Assembly (NCBI RefSeq): GCF_013284245.2
Contig: NZ_CP085876.1
Span: 1,915,501-1,979,500, forward strand
Direction: 5' to 3'
Source of the DNA: Brevibacillus sp. DP1.3A
Lineage (GTDB): Bacteria > Bacillota > Bacilli > Brevibacillales > Brevibacillaceae
DNA length: 64,000 nt
In this document: positions 16,944 through 25,541 of the stretch, piece by piece
Layout: every line of letters starts with the position of its first letter
Position numbering within the stretch: position 1 is the first letter of the stretch
Made by a program: the position numbers and the translations under genes
Notes under the pieces: model-generated
Seen by the model: only the letters and a program-made list of their open reading frames with translations
Told to the model about the DNA's origin: nothing
Databases searched by the model: none

Positions 16944-17417
16944 ATGGGTGTTGCAAAGGCTCTGGCAGTACGTCAGGCTACGATGAAAGACGTGGATGCC
17001 ATGTTGGAGATTGTTAATGAATATGCACAGCAAGGCTTAATGCTGCCACGTACGAAGCTGTCTTTCTTAGAAAACTTGCAATCCTTTATTGTCGCTCATG
17101 ATGGAGATTCGGTCGTAGGTGTCGCAGGCCTACATATTTTGTGGGAGGATCTAGCTGAGATCCGCTCCTTGGCTATCTCGGAAAAAGCGAAGGGGATGGG
17201 CGTAGGGAAACATCTGGTTCTTCATTTGGTTGAGCAATGCCGTCTTTTGGGAATTAAGCGTGTACTGGCGCTTACTTATCAACAAGTGTTTTTTGAAAAG
17301 TGCGGGTTTTGGGTGGTTGCCAAGGAAACGCTGCCGCAAAAAGCTTGGAAGGATTGTATTAATTGCTCCAAGCTACCGATGTGCGACGAAATTGCTATGA
17401 TTTTCGAAACAGCCTGA
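16944..17417 (+). CDS. Short ArgA-like N-acetyltransferase (possible N-acetylglutamate synthase)
   Basis: A 157-residue stand-alone GNAT protein. It has the ArgA/S-NAGS look: VRQATMKDVDAMLEIVNEYAQQGLMLPRT at the N-terminus, ISEKAKGMGVGKHLVLHLVE as the acetyl-CoA loop, and the C-terminal LPQKAWKDCINCSKLPMCDE, whose Cys-x2-Cys-x5-Cys signature recurs in argA-type GNATs. It would make N-acetylglutamate, the first arginine intermediate. The tandem ARG boxes at its promoter independently support this. The start at 16944 has GGAGGAGAG; the in-frame ATG at 16920 lacks a site. A generic GNAT remains possible. Confidence 0.72.
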   Translation: MGVAKALAVRQATMKDVDAMLEIVNEYAQQGLMLPRTKLSFLENLQSFIVAHDGDSVVGVAGLHILWEDLAEIRSLAISEKAKGMGVGKHLVLHLVEQCRLLGIKRVLALTYQQVFFEKCGFWVVAKETLPQKAWKDCINCSKLPMCDEIAMIFETA

Positions 17418-17539
17418 TACATTTGGTCTAGCCTTCCTTTTTCCTTTTCTGGTACTATATTCATATAAATAGTAGAAATATAAACAATATTCTACAAGTA
17501 TACCAGAAAAAGAGATTGGCAAAAATGGGGGGCTTTTCC

Positions 17540-19621
17540 ATGAAGCTGGGCGCTCGTATATTGCTCGTTCTACTACTGGCAGGAAGTGTACCGTTGACGG
17601 CAGCGGGAGTGTTTGCTTATCAGGAATCCAAGCAGGAATTGTTGAACGGAAGTGCCGCGACACTGGAAGCGCTGCGTCACAGCAACAAGGAACAGGTGGA
17701 AAATTACTTTCGCGAGCGAGCTAGGAACGTGGATACGTTGGCTGCATCGGGAACAGTAATGTCTGCCCTTTCTTCGTTTGAGGACGTGTGGCGGCAAGGA
17801 CGAGAATCGCCTGCTTATGAAGAAGTGCAAGCGCGGTATACGAACGAATTGAAGATGGAGGTCGCTCGCTACGGCTTCGTAAATGGCTTTCTGTTAAATG
17901 CACAAGGGGACATCGTGTACGAGACAAAGCCGCAGGTCGATTTTGGTACGAATCTCCTGACAGGTCCACACGCTGACTCTGTACTTGGCCAGACTGTGCA
18001 GCAAGTCAGGAAAACCCAAAGCGCAGAAATGTCAGATCTAGGCATTTACGAACCATCTGGAGTGGCGCCAGGGGTATACATGGCAGCGCCGATCTACGAA
18101 CGAGGCTACATCATCGGGCAAATAGCAGTCGAAGTATCCATGGATTATATTTCTAGAATATTCAACCAACGAGAGGGACTGGGGGAAACCGGGAAGATTT
18201 ACTTGGTGGGTGGTCCAGACAAGCTGATGCGCTCGCAACTTGGAAGTGGGCCCAATACGTTGTTACAGCAAAAAGTAGATACGCCCATCGTTAATCAGGT
18301 CTTACTCACCCAACAATCTGAAGGAACGGTCGAAAGCATGGACTACTTGGGACAGCAAGTGCTCGTGTCCTATGATCAGGTCAAAGTGGGAAAGAAGACG
18401 TGGGCGATTTTGGCAGAGATGAATATGACCGAAATACTGGAGGGCCCAACGCGCATTCGGGATGCCATGATTGCTTTTAATGGTGCCGTCCTCTTGCTAA
18501 TCGTCATCATCTCGTTATTTACAGCAAATTGGCTTCGCCGCTCGTTTCGCGGCATGCTTGCCGTGGCAGATCGGATTGGGCATGGGGATTTTTCGCGAGA
18601 GATTCCTGACAAGCTATTAAAACGAAAAGATGAACTAGGGGAGCTGGCCGGATCTCTCGTCACGATGCAGAAGCAACTGCGCAAAATTTTGTTTCAGATT
18701 CAGCAAGCAGCCGCTTCCGTATCCGGTGCGGTGCGAAATATTCAGGGAAACACTAGTGAGATTGCCGCTTCCAGCCAGCAAATTGTCCTCGTCGTCGATC
18801 AAGTGGCTGCATCTGCTGACAGCCAGGTAGAAAAAATGGGACAAACCTTGAATCTGGCTGTTGATTTGACGAAAGATGTGGCGGTTGTAACGGAAAATGT
18901 AGAACGGGTGACTGTCTCTGCGGAAGAAATGAAGCAGCATGCACACGCTGGCAGACGCGCGATCGAAGATGTGATGGACAGCATGGACGAAATCAATCGT
19001 TCGGTAGAAGCGGCAACGGATGTCATACATGTATTGGAAGGGCGCTCGAAGGACATTTCGAGAATTATCTCTGTCATTACAGAAATTGCCCGACAGACCA
19101 ATCTGCTAGCCTTGAATGCTGCGATTGAAGCAGCAAGAGCAGGAGAGCATGGCAAGGGATTTGCAGTCGTCGCAGGGGAAGTGCGTAAGCTGGCGGAAGA
19201 TACCAACAGTGCTGCCCAGCAGATCGTAGGCATGATTGGAGACGTACAAAAGGATACGAGGGAAGCAGTCGCCAGGATGGTCGAGGGTGCCCAAACGACC
19301 GCCCGCGGCATGAAGACAGCACACCAATCGCAAGAGATGTTCCAGCACATCGAGGAAAACATCCTCGGGGTGTCGCAAGAAATTAACGGTGTCAGTGAGG
19401 CCTTCAAGCGTATGGCGCCAGATTCCCAACAAGTAGCCGTTGTCGCTGGGGAAGTATCCTCCGCATCGATGCAAGCGGCTGCCGGTGTCCAAAGCATCTC
19501 GGCTGCGGTAGAGGAGCAGAGTGCAGCGATGGAGCTCATTGCAGATGCTGCGACTCAGCTGGCCATTCTAGCAGAAGAGCTGAGAAGCTCACTTGCAGCC
19601 TTTGTTTCGCGCGAAAATTAA
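17540..19621 (+). CDS. Transmembrane methyl-accepting chemotaxis protein
   Basis: A 693-residue chemoreceptor. An N-terminal membrane segment ([20 protein letters not shown]) and a second one near residue 310 ([21 protein letters not shown]) bracket a large extracellular double-Cache-like sensor domain (residues about 30-300). HAMP follows ([31 protein letters not shown]), then the long signalling helices with the hairpin tip [40 protein letters not shown]. It signals to CheA/CheW, which are not in the window. The ligand is unknown. Start options are TTG 17516, ATG 17525 and ATG 17540; the last has GGGGGG upstream and begins right at the signal anchor. Confidence 0.88.
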   Translation: MKLGARILLVLLLAGSVPLTAAGVFAYQESKQELLNGSAATLEALRHSNKEQVENYFRERARNVDTLAASGTVMSALSSFEDVWRQGRESPAYEEVQARYTNELKMEVARYGFVNGFLLNAQGDIVYETKPQVDFGTNLLTGPHADSVLGQTVQQVRKTQSAEMSDLGIYEPSGVAPGVYMAAPIYERGYIIGQIAVEVSMDYISRIFNQREGLGETGKIYLVGGPDKLMRSQLGSGPNTLLQQKVDTPIVNQVLLTQQSEGTVESMDYLGQQVLVSYDQVKVGKKTWAILAEMNMTEILEGPTRIRDAMIAFNGAVLLLIVIISLFTANWLRRSFRGMLAVADRIGHGDFSREIPDKLLKRKDELGELAGSLVTMQKQLRKILFQIQQAAASVSGAVRNIQGNTSEIAASSQQIVLVVDQVAASADSQVEKMGQTLNLAVDLTKDVAVVTENVERVTVSAEEMKQHAHAGRRAIEDVMDSMDEINRSVEAATDVIHVLEGRSKDISRIISVITEIARQTNLLALNAAIEAARAGEHGKGFAVVAGEVRKLAEDTNSAAQQIVGMIGDVQKDTREAVARMVEGAQTTARGMKTAHQSQEMFQHIEENILGVSQEINGVSEAFKRMAPDSQQVAVVAGEVSSASMQAAAGVQSISAAVEEQSAAMELIADAATQLAILAEELRSSLAAFVSREN

Positions 19622-19626
19622 GAAAA

Positions 19627-19678
19627 AAGGGACGGAGCAAAAGCCGGTGACAACTGCCTTTTCTCCCGTCTCTTTTTG
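19627..19678 (+). terminator. Terminator of the transmembrane MCP gene
   Basis: AAGGGACGG pairs with CCGTCTCTT (one GU) across a long loop, followed by a T run. Confidence 0.72.
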
Positions 19679-19754
19679 TATTTTGGAAGGATATCTCACA
19701 CAAAATGTTGAATGATAAGGACGATGGAGAGTTTCAAGCCGGAGGGACGTAAGC

Positions 19755-20486
19755 GTGCACAAACTAGATTGGGAACTATATCTGCTACCGTTCGAACAAG
19801 CTGTAGAAGAAATCAAAGTCAAAATTAAAAATATCCGTAACGAGCTGCGCAAACGCAAGGAGCATTCACCGATTGAGTTTGCGGTGGGCAGGGTCAAATC
19901 AATCCCGAGTATTTATAACAAGGCAAACCGCTTGCAGTTTCCGATTGATGAGAATATCTGCTGGGAAATTCGCGATATCGCGGGCATCCGCGTCATTTGC
20001 CAGTTTATTGATGATATACCTGCAGTCGTTGAGATGATCCGCAACCGCGGAGACATGCGTGTGTATTTGGAGAAGGATTATGTCTCTACCCCAAAAGAAA
20101 GCGGATATCGCGGCTATCACCTTGCCGTGGAGTATCCGATCATGATGGCGGGTGGGCAAGTGACCATTCCGGTAGAAATTCAGATTCGCACATTGGGAAT
20201 GAATTTTTGGGCGACGATTGAGCACTCGCTGAATTATAAATACGAGGGTATTATCCCATCCGATATACGTCAAAGATTGTTCGAGGCTGCCAAGGCGTCC
20301 TACAAGCTGGATAGCGAAATGAACAACATCCGAGACGAAATTAAAGACGCCCAAGCAGAATTTACGAAAAAAGAAGTGCCGATGGAGTCATTATTATCGT
20401 TGGTGGAGCTGGATCTCGACGTCGATGCGGCAATGGACGAGAGAAGTATGAATGAGAGGACTGGAGAAGAGAATGACAAGCGTTAA
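19755..20486 (+). CDS. relQ: Small alarmone (p)ppGpp synthetase, RelQ/YjbM type
   Basis: A 243-residue single-domain GTP pyrophosphokinase making (p)ppGpp from ATP and GDP/GTP, without a hydrolase domain. It aligns from memory with B. subtilis YjbM: WELYLLPFEQAVEEIKVKIK, HSPIEFAVGRVKSIPSI, RDIAGIRVICQF, SGYRGYHLAVEYP and EIQIRTLGMNFWATIEHSLNYKY, the synthetase core with catalytic Glu and the G-loop Tyr. It starts at GTG 19755 after GGAGGG. The C-terminal about 35 residues exceed the usual RelQ length. It overlaps pepV by 14 bases, coupling alarmone synthesis to a dipeptidase. Confidence 0.85.
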   Translation: MHKLDWELYLLPFEQAVEEIKVKIKNIRNELRKRKEHSPIEFAVGRVKSIPSIYNKANRLQFPIDENICWEIRDIAGIRVICQFIDDIPAVVEMIRNRGDMRVYLEKDYVSTPKESGYRGYHLAVEYPIMMAGGQVTIPVEIQIRTLGMNFWATIEHSLNYKYEGIIPSDIRQRLFEAAKASYKLDSEMNNIRDEIKDAQAEFTKKEVPMESLLSLVELDLDVDAAMDERSMNERTGEENDKR

Positions 20487-21909
20487 TTGGCTGGAAGAAA
20501 CAAATAAACGCAAGGACGAACTGATTGCGACGACACAACAATTTTTGCAGATTAAAAGCGTTTTGGACCCCGAAACAGCACGGGAAGGCGCCCCTTTTGG
20601 AGAAGGGATTCGGCAAGCGCTTGACTTTGCGCTAGGTGTGTGTGAAAAAGCAGGCATGACAACCAAAGACGTCCGCGGGTATGCAGGGCACGCTGAATTC
20701 GGACAAGGTGAGGAATTGATCGGCATTCTGAGCCATGTCGATGTCGTACCAGAAGGCGATGGCTGGAGTACGCCACCGTATGCAGCCGAGATCGTGGATG
20801 GACGCATGGTGGCCCGTGGTGCAATTGACGACAAGGGACCGACGATGGCAGCTATTTTCGCAGCGAAGATCGTGATGGAGCTGGGATTGCCGCTGTCGAA
20901 GCGCGTGCGCTTTATTTTCGGTACGGATGAAGAATCGAGCTGGCAGTGTGTGAACACGTATTTTGAAACGGAAGAAATGCCGACGATGGGTTTTACACCA
21001 GATGCAGACTTCCCGCTGATCTATGCGGAAAAAGGCTTGACCGATCTGTCGTTGCGTCAGACGCTTGCATCCTTCCAAAGCCTCGGAATACCTGCTGCGG
21101 AAAATGTGGCGGCAAAGCTCGTTTCCTTACAGGCTGGCTTGCGCATGAACATGGTTCCAGATAAGGCTGTAGCAAAGCTTGCGCCAATCGGCTTGAATAG
21201 TGAGGCGATTGCACAAAGTTATCGCCAACACCTGGAAGCGACTGGCTTGAAAGGCAAAGTGGAGGAGCAGGACGGTCTCGTAGTGCTGCACATGGAGGGC
21301 GTTTCGGTTCACGGAATGGACCCGAGCAAAGGTGTCAACGCGGGTACCGAGCTCATTCACTTTTTGCGAACCATGTCCTTGGATGAACGCGGAGCTGTAT
21401 TTGTAAGCTTGGCTGATCGTTATTTGCACAAGCAGCATTACGGTGAAGCACTCGGCATCGCGCATGATGATGAAGAAATGGGTGCGCTCACACTGAACAC
21501 AGGTGTGATCGAGTATGACGAAAAGCAGGATGCGCTTTTCCGTCTGAACATCCGTTACCCACATTCTGTTGCTTTCGAAAAATGGTCGGCCGTTCTTGCT
21601 GAACGTTTCAGTGAAGGGGCATTTATGCTCGAAGTGGCTGAGCATCTGACACCGCACCGCGTCGACCCAAATCATCCTTTGGTGACAACACTGCAACGTG
21701 TTTATACGGAACAAACAGGCGAGGAAGCTGGCATTATTGCAATTGGCGGCGCTACCTACGGCCGTTCGTTGGATGTTGGGGTAGCATTCGGACCGCTTTT
21801 CCCAGGGCGTCCTGATAGTGCCCACCAGCGAGATGAATACATTATCGTGGATGATCTGATCAAAGCGACTGCGATTTACGCGCAAGCGATCTATGAATTA
21901 GCGAAGTAG
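20473..21909 (+). CDS. pepV: Dipeptidase PepV (M20 family)
   Basis: A 478-residue di-zinc dipeptidase hydrolysing unsubstituted dipeptides in the cytoplasm. Metal-site motifs run in order: ILSHVDVVPEGDGW, ARGAIDDKGPTMA, FGTDEESSWQC, FTPDADFPLIYAEKG, and the C-terminal IGGATYGRSLD plus FGPLFPGRPDSAHQRDEY. The length and motif order match Lactobacillus PepV and B. subtilis YtjP. The start at 20473 is chosen for GGAG six bases upstream; ATG 20452 is an alternative. It is translationally coupled to relQ, sharing 14 bases with its end. Confidence 0.9.
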   Translation: MTSVNWLEETNKRKDELIATTQQFLQIKSVLDPETAREGAPFGEGIRQALDFALGVCEKAGMTTKDVRGYAGHAEFGQGEELIGILSHVDVVPEGDGWSTPPYAAEIVDGRMVARGAIDDKGPTMAAIFAAKIVMELGLPLSKRVRFIFGTDEESSWQCVNTYFETEEMPTMGFTPDADFPLIYAEKGLTDLSLRQTLASFQSLGIPAAENVAAKLVSLQAGLRMNMVPDKAVAKLAPIGLNSEAIAQSYRQHLEATGLKGKVEEQDGLVVLHMEGVSVHGMDPSKGVNAGTELIHFLRTMSLDERGAVFVSLADRYLHKQHYGEALGIAHDDEEMGALTLNTGVIEYDEKQDALFRLNIRYPHSVAFEKWSAVLAERFSEGAFMLEVAEHLTPHRVDPNHPLVTTLQRVYTEQTGEEAGIIAIGGATYGRSLDVGVAFGPLFPGRPDSAHQRDEYIIVDDLIKATAIYAQAIYELAK

Positions 21910-21917
21910 GAATAGCC

Positions 21918-21949
21918 AACGGCTGGACACAAGTGCCAGCCGTTTTTAT
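21918..21949 (+). terminator. pepV terminator
   Basis: Perfect 9-bp stem AACGGCTGG / CCAGCCGTT followed by T5. Confidence 0.85.
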
Positions 21950-21978
21950 TTTTGCTGGATCAGGAGAGACAAAAATCT

Positions 21979-22007
21979 TTGCAAATGCTGGAAGTCAGTA
22001 CTATAAT
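21979..22007 (+). promoter_or_regulatory. Promoter of the tetR-MFS regulator gene
   Basis: TTGCAA (21979-21984), 17-base spacer, TATAAT (22002-22007): a near-consensus sigma-A promoter. The TetR operator begins immediately downstream at 22012. Confidence 0.75.
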
Positions 22008-22011
22008 GCAA

Positions 22012-22035
22012 GTAACGATTGATCGGTTAATCATT
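22012..22035. promoter_or_regulatory. TetR operator, copy 1 (own promoter)
   Basis: A 24-base element starting GTAACGATTGAT and ending AATCATT. The same 24 bases, in reverse orientation and differing only in 5 central positions, occur upstream of the MFS gene (22691-22714). Its position right after the -10 predicts autorepression. Confidence 0.7.
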
Positions 22036-22058
22036 CATAAGCAAGGAGCCTGTACAGC

Positions 22059-22661
22059 ATGCCACTTTCAGAAGAACAAGTGCAAAAAATGAAGCAAAAG
22101 CGGGAAACGATTCTCCAGCAGGCAGTTCTCTTGTTTGCCGAGCACGGCTATGACGATACCACCATTGCAAAAGTCGCGAAGGCATCAGGAGTGAGCTTTG
22201 GCAGTGTTTTCACGTACTTTGAAAACAAGGATCAGCTCTTTCATGCAGCTGTCACGGAGCCATTACAAGAGCATTCGGTCAAACTGCTTGACTTTGATCC
22301 CCAAGCATCTGAGCCATTACTGGAATTAGAGAGAATGGTGGCCAATCACATCAAGATCTTCGCCGCGTTCGATTCGTACTTGCGTCTGGTTGTACAAGTA
22401 GTCGGCTACTACAATCGTTTTGCCCATTCTTTTGCTGAGCTAGATGCGTTTCACAACACCTTTCGTACGAAAATTGCCGAGCTTTTGATCAATGGACAAG
22501 AGAAAGGGCTCTTGCATGTCCAAGATCCCAAATACGTGGCAACAGCGTACATGAGCCTGTTAATTGGTCTGCGTGTGAATTTGACCGATGAGCCACAAAG
22601 CAACATGTGGGAAAAATTCGTTCCGTTTGCCATGCAGCTTTTTGGACCGAAGAATCGCTAG
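22059..22661 (+). CDS. TetR/AcrR regulator of the adjacent MFS pump
   Basis: A 200-residue repressor. The HTH is QKRETILQQAVLLFAEHGYDDTTIAKVAKASGVSFGSVFTYFENKDQLFHAAV at residues about 8-60; the C-terminal domain is a ligand sensor of unknown specificity. The start has AAGGAGCC upstream. The gene is followed by the MFS transporter gene, and both promoters carry the same 24-base palindromic element, so it very probably represses itself and the pump until an inducer (probably a toxic substrate of the pump) binds. Confidence 0.9.
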   Translation: MPLSEEQVQKMKQKRETILQQAVLLFAEHGYDDTTIAKVAKASGVSFGSVFTYFENKDQLFHAAVTEPLQEHSVKLLDFDPQASEPLLELERMVANHIKIFAAFDSYLRLVVQVVGYYNRFAHSFAELDAFHNTFRTKIAELLINGQEKGLLHVQDPKYVATAYMSLLIGLRVNLTDEPQSNMWEKFVPFAMQLFGPKNR

Positions 22662-22682
22662 CATTCCATCGGTCTTTTTTTT
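22645..22682 (+). terminator. Terminator of the tetR gene
   Basis: GACCGA / TCGGTC around a 18-base loop containing the stop codon, followed by a run of T; weak stem but good T run. Confidence 0.55.
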
Positions 22683-22690
22683 GGAATACA

Positions 22691-22714
22691 AATGATTGAT
22701 TAATCAATCGTTAC
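22691..22714. promoter_or_regulatory. TetR operator, copy 2 (MFS promoter)
   Basis: Contains the perfect 16-bp palindrome GATTGATTAATCAATC (22694-22709), extended on the right by GTTAC to match copy 1 in inverse orientation. It lies 20 bases before the MFS start. Confidence 0.72.
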
Positions 22715-22734
22715 AAAGTGGAGGAGTGGTCACT

Positions 22735-24036
22735 ATGAGTTTTTGGAAGTTCGACAGCAACATCCAGATCAGACTGATGTTACAGTTTTTGACGACGATG
22801 GCGAGCATGAGTGTGACCCCGTACTTGATTATTTTTTTCTCCAAGCAATTGGGGACGGTTGTAACGGGTTTTATGTTTTTAGGCGTGATGGCAGCAAGTG
22901 TCGCAGGCTCATTTGCAGGGGGATATGTGGCGGACAGGATTGGGCGAAAAAAAGTCATCGTTGCATGTGATTTGGTCATCTTCCTCAGTTTTCTTGGTGT
23001 GGCCTTCGTCAACTCGCCCTGGCTGCAGTTGCCCTATGTGACATTTATTTTGTTTCTATTCAATAACTTTAGTTTGGGGGCGTCGAGTCCTGCTTACCAA
23101 GCACTCATCATTGATGTGAGTCAGCCCGAGAATAGGCGAGCGATTTTTACTGCTTCCTATTGGTTGAATAATCTGGCGGTAGCTATAGGAGGATTGGTGG
23201 GTGCTTTTTTGTTCGACGAGCATTACTTTGCCCTATTTCTCGGTGTGGCTGTAAGCATTGCGATTTCGCTCGCCATTACGATCCTGTTTATCAAGGAAAC
23301 GTATGTGCCAGAAAAACGTGCACTCTCGGCGTCTGGCAAACAAAGACAAAAAGATTCGAGTTTTATGGCAGATGTCATGGGAGCTTATAAGGAAGTACTC
23401 AAACATCGGATTTTTCTGCTGTTTACCATAGCAAATTTGCTCATTATAGCGGTAGAGGAGCAATTGACCAATGTTATAGGCCTTCGTTTAGTGCAAGAAA
23501 TCCCGGAGCCTGAGCAGTTATTTTCGTTTCTTGCCATACAGGTGGATGGGATGAACTTGTTAGGCTTATTAAAAACAGAAAACACGTTGCTGGTTGTTTG
23601 CTTGACCGTTTTGGTCTCCTACGTGGTGAAGAGCTTCAGAGATAGGGCTGTGCTCCTGTCAGGCTTGGTCCTGTACTTTTGCGGGTATGCATGGATTAGC
23701 TTCAGCAACTCTCCCGCTGTCTTGCTCATTGCCATGTTCTTCGCGACATTGGGGGAAGTGATGCACATTCCGGTAAAACAAGCGTTACTCGCCAATATGG
23801 TGCCGGATCATGCGCGGAGCACGTATATGGCTGTTCATTCTTTGTTTAGCATCGTGGGGGTCAGCAGTGCAGGTGTGTTTATTCTTGTCAGTGCGTGGGT
23901 TCCCACTATTGCGATCACCGGAATTTTTGTAGGGATGGGACTGATTTGTCTCGTGCTATTTCATCGGATTACAAAAAAAGTTGGGCAAGAACAAAAAACT
24001 GCTACGAAGGCCACCCAATCAAATGCGACAGCATGA
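22735..24036 (+). CDS. MFS multidrug-type transporter (DHA1)
   Basis: A 433-residue, 12-helix proton-coupled efflux transporter. The cytoplasmic loop 2-3 motif GGYVADRIGRKKVIVACDL is the MFS motif A, and a charged central loop at residues about 190-220 separates the two six-helix halves. Substrate unknown; regulation by the adjacent TetR protein suggests a hydrophobic toxicant. The start at 22735 has GGAGGAG; the in-frame ATG at 22696 lies inside the operator. Confidence 0.88.
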   Translation: MSFWKFDSNIQIRLMLQFLTTMASMSVTPYLIIFFSKQLGTVVTGFMFLGVMAASVAGSFAGGYVADRIGRKKVIVACDLVIFLSFLGVAFVNSPWLQLPYVTFILFLFNNFSLGASSPAYQALIIDVSQPENRRAIFTASYWLNNLAVAIGGLVGAFLFDEHYFALFLGVAVSIAISLAITILFIKETYVPEKRALSASGKQRQKDSSFMADVMGAYKEVLKHRIFLLFTIANLLIIAVEEQLTNVIGLRLVQEIPEPEQLFSFLAIQVDGMNLLGLLKTENTLLVVCLTVLVSYVVKSFRDRAVLLSGLVLYFCGYAWISFSNSPAVLLIAMFFATLGEVMHIPVKQALLANMVPDHARSTYMAVHSLFSIVGVSSAGVFILVSAWVPTIAITGIFVGMGLICLVLFHRITKKVGQEQKTATKATQSNATA

Positions 24037-24174
24037 AGAAGTACTCGAGCGCATTCGGGACACTGGTTGGGGAAACAATATCAAATAGGGTGTAGGCAGT
24101 TTGGAAATGAAAGGGTTTTGTAAGCGGTTTCTCGAAAACACAAAGGGAATACGTCAGTATCGAAAAGGAGATAA

Positions 24175-25254
24175 ATGATGGACGATCTCACGAAATTGAT
24201 CAAGGATTTGACGGAAGCGGACGGAGTGCCTGGGCACGAGCGCGAGGTCAGGGTGAAGATGGAGGAGTACTTACAGCCTCTCAGCGACGAGCTGGTAAAG
24301 GATCGGCTGGGTGGGGTACTCGGGAAGAAGACGGGGGCAGAAAACGGTCCGAAAATTTTACTCGCGGGACATTTGGATGAAGTGGGCTTCATGGTGACGC
24401 ATATCACGCCAAAAGGGTACTTGCGTTTTATCCAGTTGGGCGGATGGTGGACGCATAATATCCTCTCACAGCGAGTGAAGGTCAAGACACGCAAAGGCGA
24501 ATATCTCGGGCTCATTGGTTCAAAGGCACCACACGCTCTGGAAAAAGAAGAGCGGGAAAAAGTCATGAAGCTCAAGGATTTGTACATTGACATCGGGGCA
24601 AAAGATGAAGCAGATGCAAAGGAAATGGGTGTTCGCCCAGGTGATTGGATTGTTCCTGACAGTGATTTTACGACGATGCGCGGCGGAGAGCTGTGGGTCG
24701 CAAAGGCGCTCGATAATCGAGCGGGGTGTGCACTGGCAATCGAGGTGCTGAAACGTTTGCAGTCAGAAGAACATCCAAATGTGGTATACGCCGGTGCAAC
24801 CGTGCAGGAAGAAGTTGGGACTCGCGGTGCTGGCACAGTAGCGAATCTGGTTGAACCAGATATTGCTTTTGCCGTCGATGTTGGACTCGCATATGACACG
24901 CCTGGAAATGAATCGTATCCGATGACCTGCAATGTGGGGGACGGTCCGCTTGTCATGTTATTTGATGCCACGATGATTCCGCATACCGGATTGCGCGATC
25001 TCGTATTCGACACAGCAGAGGAGCTCGGCATCAATATCCAGGTGGATGCTCTCGCAGGAGGCGGAACAGACGCAGCGAAATTCCATACAAGCGGAATTGG
25101 CTGCCCGTCTATTGTCGTCGGCTTTGCGACACGGTATATTCACAGCCATAATGCGATTATGTCAAAAAGTGATTTTGAAAAAGCTGCACAGCTGCTGACA
25201 GCCGTCATCAAGAAGCTCGATAAGGAAACGGTTCAACAACTGCTCGATAGATGA
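24175..25254 (+). CDS. M42 family metallopeptidase
   Basis: A 359-residue di-metal aminopeptidase of the M42 family (glutamyl aminopeptidase/tetrahedral aminopeptidase class), which forms large cytoplasmic oligomers that trim peptides. Metal and catalytic residues are visible in order: LLAGHLDEVGFMVT, ALDNRAGCAL, VQEEVGTRGAGT (catalytic Glu and ligand), AVDVGLA, and IHSHNAIMS near the C-terminus. AAAGGAGATAA precedes the ATG. It is alone between the MFS gene and a strong terminator. Frequent misannotation of this family as endoglucanase should be ignored. Confidence 0.9.
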   Translation: MMDDLTKLIKDLTEADGVPGHEREVRVKMEEYLQPLSDELVKDRLGGVLGKKTGAENGPKILLAGHLDEVGFMVTHITPKGYLRFIQLGGWWTHNILSQRVKVKTRKGEYLGLIGSKAPHALEKEEREKVMKLKDLYIDIGAKDEADAKEMGVRPGDWIVPDSDFTTMRGGELWVAKALDNRAGCALAIEVLKRLQSEEHPNVVYAGATVQEEVGTRGAGTVANLVEPDIAFAVDVGLAYDTPGNESYPMTCNVGDGPLVMLFDATMIPHTGLRDLVFDTAEELGINIQVDALAGGGTDAAKFHTSGIGCPSIVVGFATRYIHSHNAIMSKSDFEKAAQLLTAVIKKLDKETVQQLLDR

Positions 25255-25264
25255 GGTAGGCGAA

Positions 25265-25308
25265 ACCCTCTCCATGCATGTATCATTGCGATGGAGAGGG
25301 TGTTTTTT
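25265..25308 (+). terminator. Terminator of the M42 gene
   Basis: Perfect 11-bp stem ACCCTCTCCAT / ATGGAGAGGGT followed by T6. Confidence 0.88.
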
Positions 25309-25404
25309 GTGATGCGAAAAGCTGGTTTAGTGATCACAAGTCTTGAAGAAAAATACCCGGGAGTTGAACGGTTTAGTTGTTTTTTCGAGAGTACTCCTTT
25401 AGTA

Positions 25405-25443
25405 TAGGTAGGATAGGATTTCGCAAGGGCAATAACCTGCCTA
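25405..25443 (+). other. Hairpin in the 5' region of the DEAD-box helicase gene
   Basis: TAGGTAGG pairs with CCTGCCTA (one GU) in the 230-base stretch before the helicase gene. It may be part of a structured leader; no known riboswitch or cold-box motif was recognised. Confidence 0.35.
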
Positions 25444-25541
25444 GGATGAATTTTGATTGATGAGAGCCGGTTTTATCGCATCCACTGTCCATGCAGTCAT
25501 GGTGTGGCGAATCGGATCGCTTGTGAAAGGAAGTGGAAGTT

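Noticed and set aside
17468-17500. SigD-type promoter before the transmembrane chemoreceptor
   Set aside because: TAAA with a 15-base spacer is present, but the -10 region does not resemble GCCGATAT.
24081-25034. 317-codon minus-strand frame
   Set aside because: Shadow of the M42 peptidase gene; Ser/Arg/Pro-rich with no motif, and the plus strand shows a complete catalytic set.
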